Part shown: positions 1 through 8,330 of the stretch, in pieces
Position numbering within the stretch: position 1 is the stretch's first letter
Layout: the number at the start of each line of letters is the position of its first letter
NCBI GenBank assembly: GCA_017934175.1
Contig: JAGBKB010000065.1
Span: 21,710 to 85,709 of the forward strand
Direction of reading: 5' to 3'
DNA from: Lachnospiraceae bacterium
Lineage (GTDB): Bacteria > Bacillota > Clostridia > Lachnospirales > Lachnospiraceae
Length of the DNA: 64,000 nucleotides
The notes under the pieces: generated by a model
Databases searched by the model: none
What the model saw: only the letters and a program-made list of their open reading frames with translations
What the model was told of the DNA's origin: nothing
Made by a program: the position numbers and the translations under genes

Positions 1-584
1 TTCCATGATTTCAAATCACTTTCAACATCAAAATGCATCATTCTATTTGCAAGAGCCTTTGGCATCTGTATAGATACTGACTTATCTTCCTTTCTATTGC
101 CAGCTGCAATAACTAATACATTATCAGGCAATTTATGCTCTCCAATTCTTCTATCAAGAGTAATTTGATATGCACAAGCTTGCACTGCTGCGGAACAAGT
201 AGAGAGTTCATCAAGAAACAAAATATTAATTAAATCTTCACTATCATCAAAATTGAATATCGCTGGTTTCAACCATACCGCAGCCGTCTTATCTGCATTT
301 GCTGATGGTATACCTCTTAAATCAACCGGATTAAAAAGTGATAATCTAACATCTAGAACCGTTACTTTCTTTCCAGTCTTTACTTCTAACTCTCGAGCTA
401 TATTATATACAGACTCTGATTTTCCAACTCCAGGTGCTCCCCACACCATTATTGGAGAAATATTCTTTGGCTTAATGCCTTTCCCTAACTCGTTAAAATA
501 ATAATCAATAGCCACATTTTGAAACTCTTGTGCACTAACAACAGGTGTGCTCTTGAACTCAATCTTATTTTTTAATTCGTTCAT
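1..584 (-). CDS. MoxR-like AAA ATPase, partial (C-terminus outside window)
   Basis: The first 194 codons of an AAA+ ATPase whose 3' end lies beyond the window. The start at 584 is supported by a GGAGG ribosome site a few bases upstream. Walker A (GAPGVGKS) lies near residue 50 and Walker B (ILFLDEL) near residue 120, followed by an IAAGNRKED segment that resembles the sensor-1 region of MoxR/AAA_5 proteins. Such ATPases usually remodel a partner, often a VWA-domain protein that binds metal. It starts 18 bases after the tandem-AAA gene stops, so the two are probably co-transcribed. The partner, if any, is likely in the adjacent sequence that is not visible. Family level is confident; the substrate is unknown. 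Confidence 0.85.
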   Translation of the reverse strand, partial: MNELKNKIEFKSTPVVSAQEFQNVAIDYYFNELGKGIKPKNISPIMVWGAPGVGKSESVYNIARELEVKTGKKVTVLDVRLSLFNPVDLRGIPSANADKTAAVWLKPAIFNFDDSEDLINILFLDELSTCSAAVQACAYQITLDRRIGEHKLPDNVLVIAAGNRKEDKSVSIQMPKALANRMMHFDVESDLKSW

Positions 585-602
585 ACAATTTACCTCCAAT
601 TT

Positions 603-3551
603 TTAAACAGCAAAGCCTATTTTATTTTTTTCTTTATAAAAATCATTTGATTCATCTACAAAATCAGAAAGATTTAATGTCATAAGTTCATTATTGTCAC
701 TTAAATCTTTTTGCTTATCATTATATAGTCTCATGCTTTGATTTATAATAGCATTTTCAATAATAAGCCTTACTTCTCTGCCATTTGCAAAATCTTCCTT
801 TGACATCTTTTCTTCAATATACTTTCTTACATATTCTTTTATACTACACTCATCTTCAAGTATATAATTACTATCAGCAAGCAATTTATCAAATATTTGC
901 ATTAGTTCATCTAAGTTGTAATCAGGGAACTCTAGGAATCTAGAAACTCTACCTTTTAAACCAGGATTTGATCTAACAAACTCCTCCATAGGCTCCCTGT
1001 ATCCGGCAAATATTACTATTACTTCATCTCTATGATTTTCCATCTGAGCGACTATAGTATCTATTGCTTGTCTTGAATAAGTATCATCATTGTTAAGTGA
1101 GTATGCTTCATCAATAAATAATACTCCACCTTTTGCTTCTTCAAATTTCTCTATAACTTTTGGCGAAGTTTGACCAAGATATTCTCCCTGCAAATCACTT
1201 ATGCCACATTCTACAATGTCAGGTTTAGAAATGACACCATTTATGTATAATATTCTTGCCAATTGTCTCGCAATAGTTGTCTTTGCAGTTCCTGGATTTC
1301 CAGTAAAGCATAAATGCATATTATATCCATCATCTTTAATAAACCCTTTTTCTCGTTTCATTTCATCAATTTTAGATTTTGCAAGATATGATTTGATATA
1401 ATTCTTAACAGGCATAAGTCCTATAAGTCTATCTAATTCGGTTATAGAGTTTTCATATGTGTCGATTTTTCCGTATTCATTTCCAAGAAGCGCCATCATA
1501 TCAACACCATTTATATCTTCATCAGTAATTGTATATGCTTTGCAATCCTTAGTAACATTAGAATCATTATCAAAAACTCTATTAAGTGAATTGTTCATAA
1601 TACTTTCAGCATAGTTTTTAACAAATATTGCATTCCCAAAGTTTGGAACTTTTTTTGCTTTTTCAAATTGTTTTTCAATAATTTCAAATGATGATTCATC
1701 AATTTCGTAATTATTTTCTTTGACAATAATATTTAAAATATCAATCATCTCAGATGTAGTATACTCGTCGAAATTTATAGTTCTTGGAAACTTGCTCTTG
1801 AAACTTTTAATATTTTTATCAAATTTCTCAAACTCCTTTTTTGTACCACACACTATCACTAAATACTGATTTTTCAATTCACTCATGTTGTCTAAAAAAT
1901 CAATTAAATCACTTTCTTCAACTTGATGTAAGTTTTCAATTAGTAGTACATTAAAACACATGTTTTCAGTATTGAATTTTATTTCTTTACTGTAGCTATC
2001 ACTATGTTGCAATCCATAATTTTTCATAAAGGCTGATAAAGAATAAACGGTTATTGGCTTTTCAGAGCTTATCAAGCCTTTACGCCACAAAATCTTTGTT
2101 AATATTTTTGCAGCCATTGTTTTTCCAACCCCTGATTCCCCTTCAAACCTATAACATTGATTTTTAATCACCTTATCAATATCACCTATCCTCAATTTAT
2201 CATTCTTATAAGATAATTCCAACTGTTTTTGCAATCTACCGACCTCTAATTTAAAATCATATAATCCGATATATTCATCTAATATAAATCCATCCTTGAT
2301 ATATTCTTTCTCATAGATATTGCATGCTACTTTTTTTTGAATATTATGATAAATGTTTTCAATATCATTTTTATTTAGTTCCTTATCATTATCATATTCG
2401 GATTTAATTATACTTTTCAAGCTTGATTCAAATTGCAACATGTTGTTGTTTTTCAAATATGAATGTACATACTCCATAGCTTGATTTTTAGTAAATACAT
2501 CTTTAAATGCTACTATTTTGAAATTATTGTATAGCAAGTCTTCAATTACATTTTTTTGCAGAAGCACTGAATTCCCACAAATAGAGAAATTACAAATAGT
2601 AGAATACTGCATCTTTTTAATTTCTAAAAGCAACTTATCAATATATGTATCTTTCCAATTATCTTCAATTAAATTAAAATGAATAAATAATCCACTTGTC
2701 ATACTCATAAATTGATTCATAAATTGTAAGTATGAATTCATATCTATACGAGTTATCATATCCAAAGATATATTTATATTAAAATATTCACATCTATCAA
2801 TTCTTCCAGCTACATAAAGTGCCTCAACTAATAACAGAACATTTTTCTTATATATTTTTTCGTTTTCAAAATAGTAGCTAGCATATTGCACTTTATATTC
2901 ATTTTTGGTATTAAATATTCGTCTAACCTCTTTACTCAACTCAATATTATTTTCCAAGTCACTACGGTGTTTATCATAAAATTCTTCTTCAGATGTAGCA
3001 TAAGCATCAATACTTGTTTTAGAAACACATTTATATATTTCATCACTCGCTAGATTAGATATAGTACCAAACATTTTCTCTACAGTTTCGCATGATACTT
3101 TTTTAGTTAATTCCATCAGAGCTTCAAGTTTAGAAATCATCTCTTTCTCAAATTTTACGACATCAAATGTAATATTATTAAATATTCCATTTGAAAAAAG
3201 GTTTGCCTTGAAGTACTCATTACTTGCTGTTTGAGCATTGATTCTTTTAAACTCGTCGATGTCATTATCCATGACATAAATTGTCACATTTACTAAATGT
3301 AGATGCCCATCATTATTTCTAACATTGTTATTTAAAAGCATATTGTTTACATTTAGTTTATTTGCATTAGAAACATTTAATCCTCTTTTACTATTAATAT
3401 CATTTTGGTCAATGATTATAACAGGCTTTTGATTTTCTCCCCAGTTCTTTAAATCATTGTTTTTTGATATAAATGTTTCATAATCACTGTAGCTATTTAA
3501 TTTAGGTGTTTGATAAGATAGATTTGCAATCATTATAATTTTTATCATCAT
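603..3551 (-). CDS. Tandem-AAA protein, C-terminal half CbbX/SpoVK-like
   Basis: A 982-residue protein. The N-terminal ~440 residues match no family I recognise. A first P-loop (GESGVGKT, near residue 470) is followed by LLIENLHQ where Walker B should be, so the catalytic acidic pair is altered. A second, complete AAA module follows near residue 745 with GNPGTAKTT, then VLFIDEAYSL (Walker B) and an arginine-bearing GLKGRVSRFLEF segment, as in the CbbX/SpoVK family. CbbX remodels Rubisco; SpoVK relatives have poorly known roles. Two ATGs are adjacent; the second (3548) has better spacing from AAGGAGAG. It lies between a large GTPase gene and a MoxR-like gene. I infer a multi-ATPase remodelling machine with unknown substrate. 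Confidence 0.8.
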   Translation of the reverse strand: MMIKIIMIANLSYQTPKLNSYSDYETFISKNNDLKNWGENQKPVIIIDQNDINSKRGLNVSNANKLNVNNMLLNNNVRNNDGHLHLVNVTIYVMDNDIDEFKRINAQTASNEYFKANLFSNGIFNNITFDVVKFEKEMISKLEALMELTKKVSCETVEKMFGTISNLASDEIYKCVSKTSIDAYATSEEEFYDKHRSDLENNIELSKEVRRIFNTKNEYKVQYASYYFENEKIYKKNVLLLVEALYVAGRIDRCEYFNINISLDMITRIDMNSYLQFMNQFMSMTSGLFIHFNLIEDNWKDTYIDKLLLEIKKMQYSTICNFSICGNSVLLQKNVIEDLLYNNFKIVAFKDVFTKNQAMEYVHSYLKNNNMLQFESSLKSIIKSEYDNDKELNKNDIENIYHNIQKKVACNIYEKEYIKDGFILDEYIGLYDFKLEVGRLQKQLELSYKNDKLRIGDIDKVIKNQCYRFEGESGVGKTMAAKILTKILWRKGLISSEKPITVYSLSAFMKNYGLQHSDSYSKEIKFNTENMCFNVLLIENLHQVEESDLIDFLDNMSELKNQYLVIVCGTKKEFEKFDKNIKSFKSKFPRTINFDEYTTSEMIDILNIIVKENNYEIDESSFEIIEKQFEKAKKVPNFGNAIFVKNYAESIMNNSLNRVFDNDSNVTKDCKAYTITDEDINGVDMMALLGNEYGKIDTYENSITELDRLIGLMPVKNYIKSYLAKSKIDEMKREKGFIKDDGYNMHLCFTGNPGTAKTTIARQLARILYINGVISKPDIVECGISDLQGEYLGQTSPKVIEKFEEAKGGVLFIDEAYSLNNDDTYSRQAIDTIVAQMENHRDEVIVIFAGYREPMEEFVRSNPGLKGRVSRFLEFPDYNLDELMQIFDKLLADSNYILEDECSIKEYVRKYIEEKMSKEDFANGREVRLIIENAIINQSMRLYNDKQKDLSDNNELMTLNLSDFVDESNDFYKEKNKIGFAV

Positions 3552-3786
3552 CTCTCCTTTCTTTTAGTCAAATGGGTACAAAAATAACACCCATGACTTT
3601 CAAACATTTGCACCCAAGACATCGTCCTGGTCTGTAGATCCTAACTTGTTTAAAGTTAGAAGTGTTCAAATCATAAATCATAGGAAGCCATATAATACAA
3701 GTAAAATGGCCTCATAAGTATTAAATTTTAATAATACTAATTTGTTTTACCTCCTTCTATATGAGCTACATTAATGAACCCATAAC
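3552..3786 (-). promoter_or_regulatory. Hairpin-rich spacer between GTPase and tandem-AAA genes
   Basis: This 235-base gap contains no convincing gene. Read on the minus strand it can form four successive hairpins: GAGGCCAT with ATGGCTTC (one G-U pair), CTAACTT with AAGTTAG, CCAGGAC with GTCTTGG (one G-U pair), and ATGGGT with ACCCAT just before the AAGGAGAG ribosome site of the tandem-AAA gene. An isolated AAGGAGG sits at about 3750 without a usable start codon after it. I saw no match to a riboswitch class I know. The regulatory role is an inference from the pairing and position. Confidence 0.45.
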
Positions 3787-6156
3787 CTAAAATTTTACTA
3801 CGCAATAATCCCTTATAAATATATCTATAGCATTAGATGCATCAATAAGCATCAGCATAACAATTTTAGCTAGTCCATTACTATCATCACTTAGATAATA
3901 ATCTTTAAAACACTCTATATTACTAAGTACTTTATTTTCATCCATAACAAGTGACAAACTTTGACTTTTGAAAAAAATATCTATACACTGTATTAAAATA
4001 TTATGGAAATCAACCGAATAATCAAATGAGTCCCGATGCTTAGCAACTGATTCATTGTATATATCAATAGTCACCTCTCTACTTACATGATTACTTAAAA
4101 AATTCATAAGTGTATCTTTAAATAACTTTTTATTTTCTATGCTATCATTCTTAAACTGTATTTTACTATAATCAATATCCAATTTTTTTACCATCGATTC
4201 TCTTATAAAAGCCCTTATGTAATCTACAAAGTAAGTCTCAATTTTAGCATAGCCAGAGCTTAATCCACTAGAATTAGATATATATTTACTTGCACAATAT
4301 TGCCAATTATCAAGTGCAGCATTATAAGTCTTATGATGTATTTTTAATGGTGGCATCTTAGGTGTACCCTTAATTATAACTACATTTTTTGCTATATCAA
4401 TATATATATTGCTTACATCATATGGTTTTCCAATAAGTTCATTATTTCCTTTTATATTTGATATAGTACCTCTTATATTTAAAATTGGCTTATCATCAGA
4501 TAATAATTCAAAATAATGAGTAACTGAATTATTAGCAACTTGAAATAAAAGTCTAACAGAATTTGATGTGTAGTCATACTTTCCTTTAATATACACATCT
4601 AAATTATTATGTACTGGATACGAAAAATAATATATTTTGGGACTAATGTTTACTTTTGATTTTAAATCAACAAACTCTTTATTTAAAAGTTTACTTTGAT
4701 CTTCCATATATTTTTCTATGAGTTCACTATAGTTATCATTAAATTGATCTACATCATCAAAATCATCGCTTGCATCATGACTTAAAAGGCTTGTTAATTT
4801 CTCGTCAACATGAGTTACAGCTAAATTTATGTTTACATTTTTATGACACGAATTTTTAAAATGTTTTAGAGTCTCTTTTGCTTTTTTTGTCAAAGCATCA
4901 TCTTTTGCAGATAAAACATATATAATGTCATTGCAATGATGCTCATTTAAGATATCTATTATCCTTTCGCTTTCTTCATCAGGAGTCTTATCTCTATGAA
5001 ATAAACCTTGTGTATCCAGTATTCTTAAACTATGATAAACTTTTCCATCTTCTGTGAATACACTAAAATAATTATTAGTCTCATTATTATTTCCATTATC
5101 TACATTATAAAAGTCTTCAAAATCTTTTTTAACATATATAGTTAAATCATCTATAAAATAACTTTTGGAATTCTCTTCTACTCCAATCATCTCTTCAAGT
5201 ATTTTTTCATCATAGTTGTCACTATCTAAAACTAATGCAAAATGTTTTCCTTCTTCTTCTTCTTCAACAAATCTTTTAAGAATTTCAAGATTTGTTCCTT
5301 CATCTACTTGTCCCTTTTTCGCATTTGGCTCACTCTCATCATCTCTAATTTCTTCTGCACCTTCTGACTTTAATTTCTCAAAAAAGTTGTTTGATTCACT
5401 ATTGTATACACCTACTACAGTGTCAATAATAGAGCTAAATAATAATTTTATATCCTTATCAAGATTATTAAAGGAATTATTAGCGCTATCACCTTGTTCA
5501 TTTGTGTCTAAATTGCTATATGCATTTGCCCTACTTACCACTTCATCAGTAAAGACTCTTCTTATGTCTTCACCTTTTACAACTATTTCAGAGCGGCTAT
5601 ATATATCTTCTAAAACTTCAACTAATTTGCTTAAATCTATTTGTTCATTATTTAAAATGACTGTTTCTAATTGCGACATATAATTCCGAGCATTCTTAAT
5701 TTTATATGATATTTTTGTATTGTCATTATAATTTTTTGTATTTTCAATTTCTTTTTTTACGCCGTCAATAAATGCCTTAACCTGATCATCAATGCTTAAA
5801 TTTCTACACATTTGTTTATATGCTTTTTTAGTCGGCTCATAAATTAAATCTATTATGAACTTGATGAATTCACTCATAGCCTTTCTATTTCTTTTAGTTA
5901 ATGGTTTAAGTTTACCAGTGATTATTAATGGTGATTCATTTAAGCTTTTATAATCAGTCAAAACTATAGTTGTTGTATTTAAAGTTGCCATGCCCTCGCC
6001 TTCTCTTATCTTAAGTAATTTTCTAACTGTACGAGGCACATATGCATTTGTAAGATGAGTCTTACCTACACCTGTAGGACCAATAATAGCAAATATTTTT
6101 CCTCTATTGGTTTTTTTTATTATGTTGTTTAATTGTTTTGATTGTACCATACACAT
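3787..6156 (-). CDS. Large P-loop GTPase-like protein
   Basis: A 789-residue protein with GTPase signatures: P-loop GPTGVGKT at residues 26-33, a DTQG (DxxG-type) motif near residue 380 followed by GLFHRD, and THVD near residue 448 in the place of the T/NKxD base-recognition motif. More than 300 residues lie between the P-loop and DTQG, including a very acidic stretch (EEEEEG), which is far more than in ordinary small GTPases; dynamin-like or AIG1-like architecture is possible but unproven. No signal peptide or membrane segment is evident. AAGGGTG lies 7 bases before the chosen ATG; a second ATG two codons later is also possible. It is first in the cluster with two AAA ATPases. Confidence 0.7.
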   Translation of the reverse strand: MCMVQSKQLNNIIKKTNRGKIFAIIGPTGVGKTHLTNAYVPRTVRKLLKIREGEGMATLNTTTIVLTDYKSLNESPLIITGKLKPLTKRNRKAMSEFIKFIIDLIYEPTKKAYKQMCRNLSIDDQVKAFIDGVKKEIENTKNYNDNTKISYKIKNARNYMSQLETVILNNEQIDLSKLVEVLEDIYSRSEIVVKGEDIRRVFTDEVVSRANAYSNLDTNEQGDSANNSFNNLDKDIKLLFSSIIDTVVGVYNSESNNFFEKLKSEGAEEIRDDESEPNAKKGQVDEGTNLEILKRFVEEEEEGKHFALVLDSDNYDEKILEEMIGVEENSKSYFIDDLTIYVKKDFEDFYNVDNGNNNETNNYFSVFTEDGKVYHSLRILDTQGLFHRDKTPDEESERIIDILNEHHCNDIIYVLSAKDDALTKKAKETLKHFKNSCHKNVNINLAVTHVDEKLTSLLSHDASDDFDDVDQFNDNYSELIEKYMEDQSKLLNKEFVDLKSKVNISPKIYYFSYPVHNNLDVYIKGKYDYTSNSVRLLFQVANNSVTHYFELLSDDKPILNIRGTISNIKGNNELIGKPYDVSNIYIDIAKNVVIIKGTPKMPPLKIHHKTYNAALDNWQYCASKYISNSSGLSSGYAKIETYFVDYIRAFIRESMVKKLDIDYSKIQFKNDSIENKKLFKDTLMNFLSNHVSREVTIDIYNESVAKHRDSFDYSVDFHNILIQCIDIFFKSQSLSLVMDENKVLSNIECFKDYYLSDDSNGLAKIVMLMLIDASNAIDIFIRDYCVVKF

Positions 6157-6203
6157 AATTTTTCACCCTTTTTATATAAATCCTGAAACTCCTTTGATTT
6201 TAA

Positions 6204-6251
6204 ATTAAAAAACCTTTCCAATGATTTTAGGAAAGGTTGATAACTAACCTT
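6204..6251 (-). terminator. Terminator with competing hairpin (possible attenuator)
   Basis: On the minus strand AACCTTTCC (6238-6230) pairs with GGAAAGGTT (6219-6211) and is followed by a run of T, a typical Rho-independent terminator. Immediately upstream, AAGGTT (6251-6246) can instead pair with AACCTT (6238-6233), which is the left arm of the terminator, across a 7-base loop. This mutually exclusive layout is the usual form of an attenuator. It follows the two tRNA genes and precedes the GTPase gene by about 55 bases, so it may simply end the tRNA transcript or may control read-through into the cluster. Confidence 0.7.
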
Positions 6252-6422
6252 AGTATATAGCAATACCTATACACCTCGGACATATGATTAGTAATTAAAG
6301 TAATACTTTCCTAATATCATTATTGTCATCAGTCAGATCATCGACCATATCATGATAACAAATCAATTAAGTCCATATCTCGCCATCGGCGACCTTAAAC
6401 TAAATTGAAGTTTGAAAATTAA
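6252..6422 (-). other. Gene-free stretch between tRNA-Met and the terminator
   Basis: No gene is seen. The stretch includes a perfect short hairpin, TCGCC-ATC-GGCGA at 6380-6392, and a TATAG/CTATA hairpin just before the competing terminator arm. Together with 6204-6251 it could be a regulatory leader for the GTPase cluster or only the trailer of the tRNA transcript. There is no T-box core sequence. Confidence 0.35.
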
Positions 6423-6496
6423 TGGAGGCTCAGGGACTCGAACCCGGGACCGATCGGTTATGAGCCGATTGCTCTAACCAACTGAGCTAAGCCTCC
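6423..6496 (-). tRNA. tRNA-Met (anticodon CAT)
   Basis: A 74-base cloverleaf: acceptor GGAGGCT pairs with AGCCTCC, D-arm TAGCTCAGTTGGTTAGAGC, anticodon stem ATCGG/CCGAT around loop CTCATAA (anticodon CAT), and T-arm with GGTTCGAGTCC. The CCA end is not encoded. It lies 20 bases after tRNA-Thr and is probably co-transcribed with it. A CAT anticodon may also belong to tRNA-Ile2 (lysidine-modified); sequence alone does not fully settle this, but the elongator Met reading is the default. Confidence 0.9.
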
Positions 6497-6516
6497 ATAA
6501 CTTGGTTTTTAACCAG

Positions 6517-6589
6517 AGCTGGTAGGCGGACTTGAACCGTCAACCTACTGATTACAAATCAGTTGCTCTACCGATTGAGCTATACCAGC
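6517..6589 (-). tRNA. tRNA-Thr (anticodon TGT)
   Basis: A 73-base cloverleaf: acceptor GCTGGTA pairs with TACCAGC, D-arm TAGCTCAATCGGTAGAGC, anticodon stem ACTGA/TCAGT around loop TTTGTAA (anticodon TGT), and T-loop GGTTCAAGTCC. The CCA end is not encoded. It is the first gene of a two-tRNA transcript. Confidence 0.95.
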
Positions 6590-6631
6590 AAATATGATTA
6601 TGAGTAATATTGCCTTACTCACAACTCATAT

Positions 6632-6659
6632 ATTTTATCATAAATTTAATATTTGTCAA
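6632..6659 (-). promoter_or_regulatory. Promoter of the tRNA pair
   Basis: TTGACA (6659-6654) and TAAAAT (6637-6632) are separated by 16 bases, about 45 bases upstream of tRNA-Thr. The -35 begins just after the STAS gene stop codon. Confidence 0.7.
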
Positions 6660-6660
6660 G

Positions 6661-6957
6661 TTATTCAATAGTTAAAATATCAACGAAACCTGTAATGTTA
6701 AAAACATCCATAATTACATCGCTAACATGAATAAGTTTCATAGAGCCAACTTTTGACATACTTTTTTGAGTAGTAAGCAACACTCTAAGACCGGCAGATG
6801 ATATGTATTCAAGTTTTTCAAAATCTATAGTTAAATCTTTGACACCTGAAATATTATCGTCTATTGCTTTTGAAAACTCTGGAGCAGTCACTGTATCAAT
6901 CCTACCCTCTGGTGACAGCACCAACTTTTCTCCATCCTTATTTACATTAATTGTCAT
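6661..6957 (-). CDS. STAS-domain anti-sigma factor antagonist
   Basis: A 98-residue single STAS domain. The LEYISSAGLRVLL segment carries the conserved serine that partner kinases phosphorylate in SpoIIAA/RsbV proteins. The gene directly follows an anti-sigma kinase-like gene with a 12-base gap, so the two should form a partner-switching pair. Family knowledge: the unphosphorylated STAS protein binds the kinase and frees its target. No sigma factor gene is next to it, so the target is elsewhere or is not a sigma factor. Confidence 0.9.
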   Translation of the reverse strand: MTINVNKDGEKLVLSPEGRIDTVTAPEFSKAIDDNISGVKDLTIDFEKLEYISSAGLRVLLTTQKSMSKVGSMKLIHVSDVIMDVFNITGFVDILTIE

Positions 6958-6969
6958 ATGTGATACCTC

Positions 6970-7383
6970 CTAAATATTTATACGTTTAGTTATTTTTAAA
7001 ATATTTTGATTTTCTTTGTATTCGTACTCTACTTTGTCCATTGTCTTTTTAACTATAAAGATTCCGAGTCCACCTATATCTCTCTCCTCTACTGACAATG
7101 AAACATTTGGGTCTTTTTTTATCAATGGGTCAAATGGAACACCCTCATCAATAAATGTGATAATAATAGATTTTTTATCATCACTTGCATCCACTTGTAC
7201 AGTTGCTTTGCCAATATTTGGATTATATGCGTAATTTGCAATATTTGCAAATATCTCATCTATAGCCACATTGATTTCAATCTTTGTTTTACTTTGACAA
7301 CCCAAAGCGTCAAGTTCTTCATTGACAAACTCTATAACTTTATCAACATTTTCAATTTTTGCTTCAAGCGTTATTTCTTTCAT
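6970..7383 (-). CDS. Anti-sigma factor / serine kinase (RsbW/SpoIIAB type)
   Basis: A 137-residue GHKL ATPase domain protein. Residues of the N-box appear in AIDEIFANIANYAY, and the G1/G2-type boxes in FIDEGVPFDPL and GGLGIFIVKKTMD. Proteins of this family phosphorylate a STAS partner and hold a target protein inactive. Here the kinase gene comes first and the STAS gene second, the reverse of spoIIAA-spoIIAB order, and there is no third gene for a sigma factor. Confidence 0.9.
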   Translation of the reverse strand: MKEITLEAKIENVDKVIEFVNEELDALGCQSKTKIEINVAIDEIFANIANYAYNPNIGKATVQVDASDDKKSIIITFIDEGVPFDPLIKKDPNVSLSVEERDIGGLGIFIVKKTMDKVEYEYKENQNILKITKRINI

Positions 7384-7475
7384 AATACACTACGCTCAAT
7401 ACTTATATTTCCTATATATTATTACATAAATTTCAAATGCTTGCAAGTAATTTTTTCACTAATTTTTCATTCAAA

Positions 7476-7751
7476 TTATTTGATATTTTTAATGTTTTTC
7501 AAGTGTTTTCTCATTAATTCGCTTTCTTTGCTTTTATTAGTATCCATTGTAGCAAGATAATTCTTAAGTATCACATAAACATTCCTAACCCCTGCAAGTA
7601 TGCCTAAAATTACAAATAAGAGCATTATGTCTATTTTTAAATAGTCTCTAATAATATATGCTAAAACTATCATTAAAAACACTGGCACCATAATAGATAT
7701 CCCAAGTTGCAATACCAATGCCCAACTTTTAAAAACTTCTGATTTAAACAT
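7476..7751 (-). CDS. Small AtpI/AtpZ-like membrane protein
   Basis: A 91-residue protein with two hydrophobic segments (roughly residues 14-34 and 41-62) and a short, charged C-terminal tail. The pattern LQLGISIMVPVFLMIVLAY followed by a short loop resembles AtpI/AtpZ-type F0F1-associated proteins, which help assemble the c-ring or carry Mg2+. No ATP synthase genes are nearby in this window. It lies 16 bases after the HAD gene. The family assignment is moderate because short two-helix proteins are easily confused. Confidence 0.6.
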   Translation of the reverse strand: MFKSEVFKSWALVLQLGISIMVPVFLMIVLAYIIRDYLKIDIMLLFVILGILAGVRNVYVILKNYLATMDTNKSKESELMRKHLKNIKNIK

Positions 7752-7767
7752 TTTTTACCTTTTTCAT

Positions 7768-8235
7768 CTAATTCCTAAGTGTCGCTTTAATCTTTTTCTT
7801 ATCAAGCAACAAATTAAATGCGTCTAAAATATTACTGACTACCATAGTAGAATGTGCAAGTAGCCCACTATAAGCACCTTCACTACCTATAATTGCTATA
7901 CTTAATTTTGAATTATCAAACATTTGTATATCATTCAATCCATTTCCAAAAGATACAGTATTGCCTTTTAGTTCCTTAACTATTCGTTCTTTACATTCCG
8001 ATGCATTTTCTCTATCAAATGTAACTATATTGATTCCAAGTTTTTCACATTCTTTTTTTGTAGTACCATATGTATCTGCAGTAAGCACATAAATATCTAA
8101 ATCACTTTTAAGTGCCAGTATCTTTTCAGAAACTCCCTCTATAAGTTTACCTTCATAAGCAATCGTCCCATTATAATCAAGACATAAATTACTTATTTCT
8201 ATTTCTCCCATTCCTGGGATTTCATATTTTATCAT
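7768..8235 (-). CDS. HAD-family hydrolase, soluble P-type ATPase-like
   Basis: A 155-residue HAD-fold protein lacking a cap domain. The nucleophile motif reads LDYNGTIA (DxxGT-like), motif II is YVLTADTYGT, and the C-terminal acidic motif is FGNGLNDIQMF. This matches the small cytosolic P-type ATPase-like HAD group (COG4087), whose substrate is not settled. It is probably a phosphatase. It stands between pstB and the AtpI-like gene, with a ~95-base gap on the pst side. Confidence 0.8.
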   Translation of the reverse strand: MIKYEIPGMGEIEISNLCLDYNGTIAYEGKLIEGVSEKILALKSDLDIYVLTADTYGTTKKECEKLGINIVTFDRENASECKERIVKELKGNTVSFGNGLNDIQMFDNSKLSIAIIGSEGAYSGLLAHSTMVVSNILDAFNLLLDKKKIKATLRN

Positions 8236-8330
8236 ACTTCCCCTTTAATATTAGTTTTTATTACTTTAAAGCTATTATATTATATAATATTTATTGAGTA
8301 TTTTTCAAATTTTACTTTTCAAATATTTTC

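Noticed and set aside
3738..3760. A small gene after the isolated AAGGAGG in the 3.6-3.8 kb spacer
   Set aside because: No ATG, GTG or TTG follows at a usable distance; an ATT start would give only six codons.
5216..5683. A plus-strand reading frame inside the GTPase gene
   Set aside because: It is the antisense of an acidic, well-supported coding region, without a ribosome site or a domain.
6239..6420. A T-box riboswitch before the GTPase cluster
   Set aside because: No T-box core, no specifier loop and no tRNA-linked gene downstream; only the terminator with competing arm supports control.
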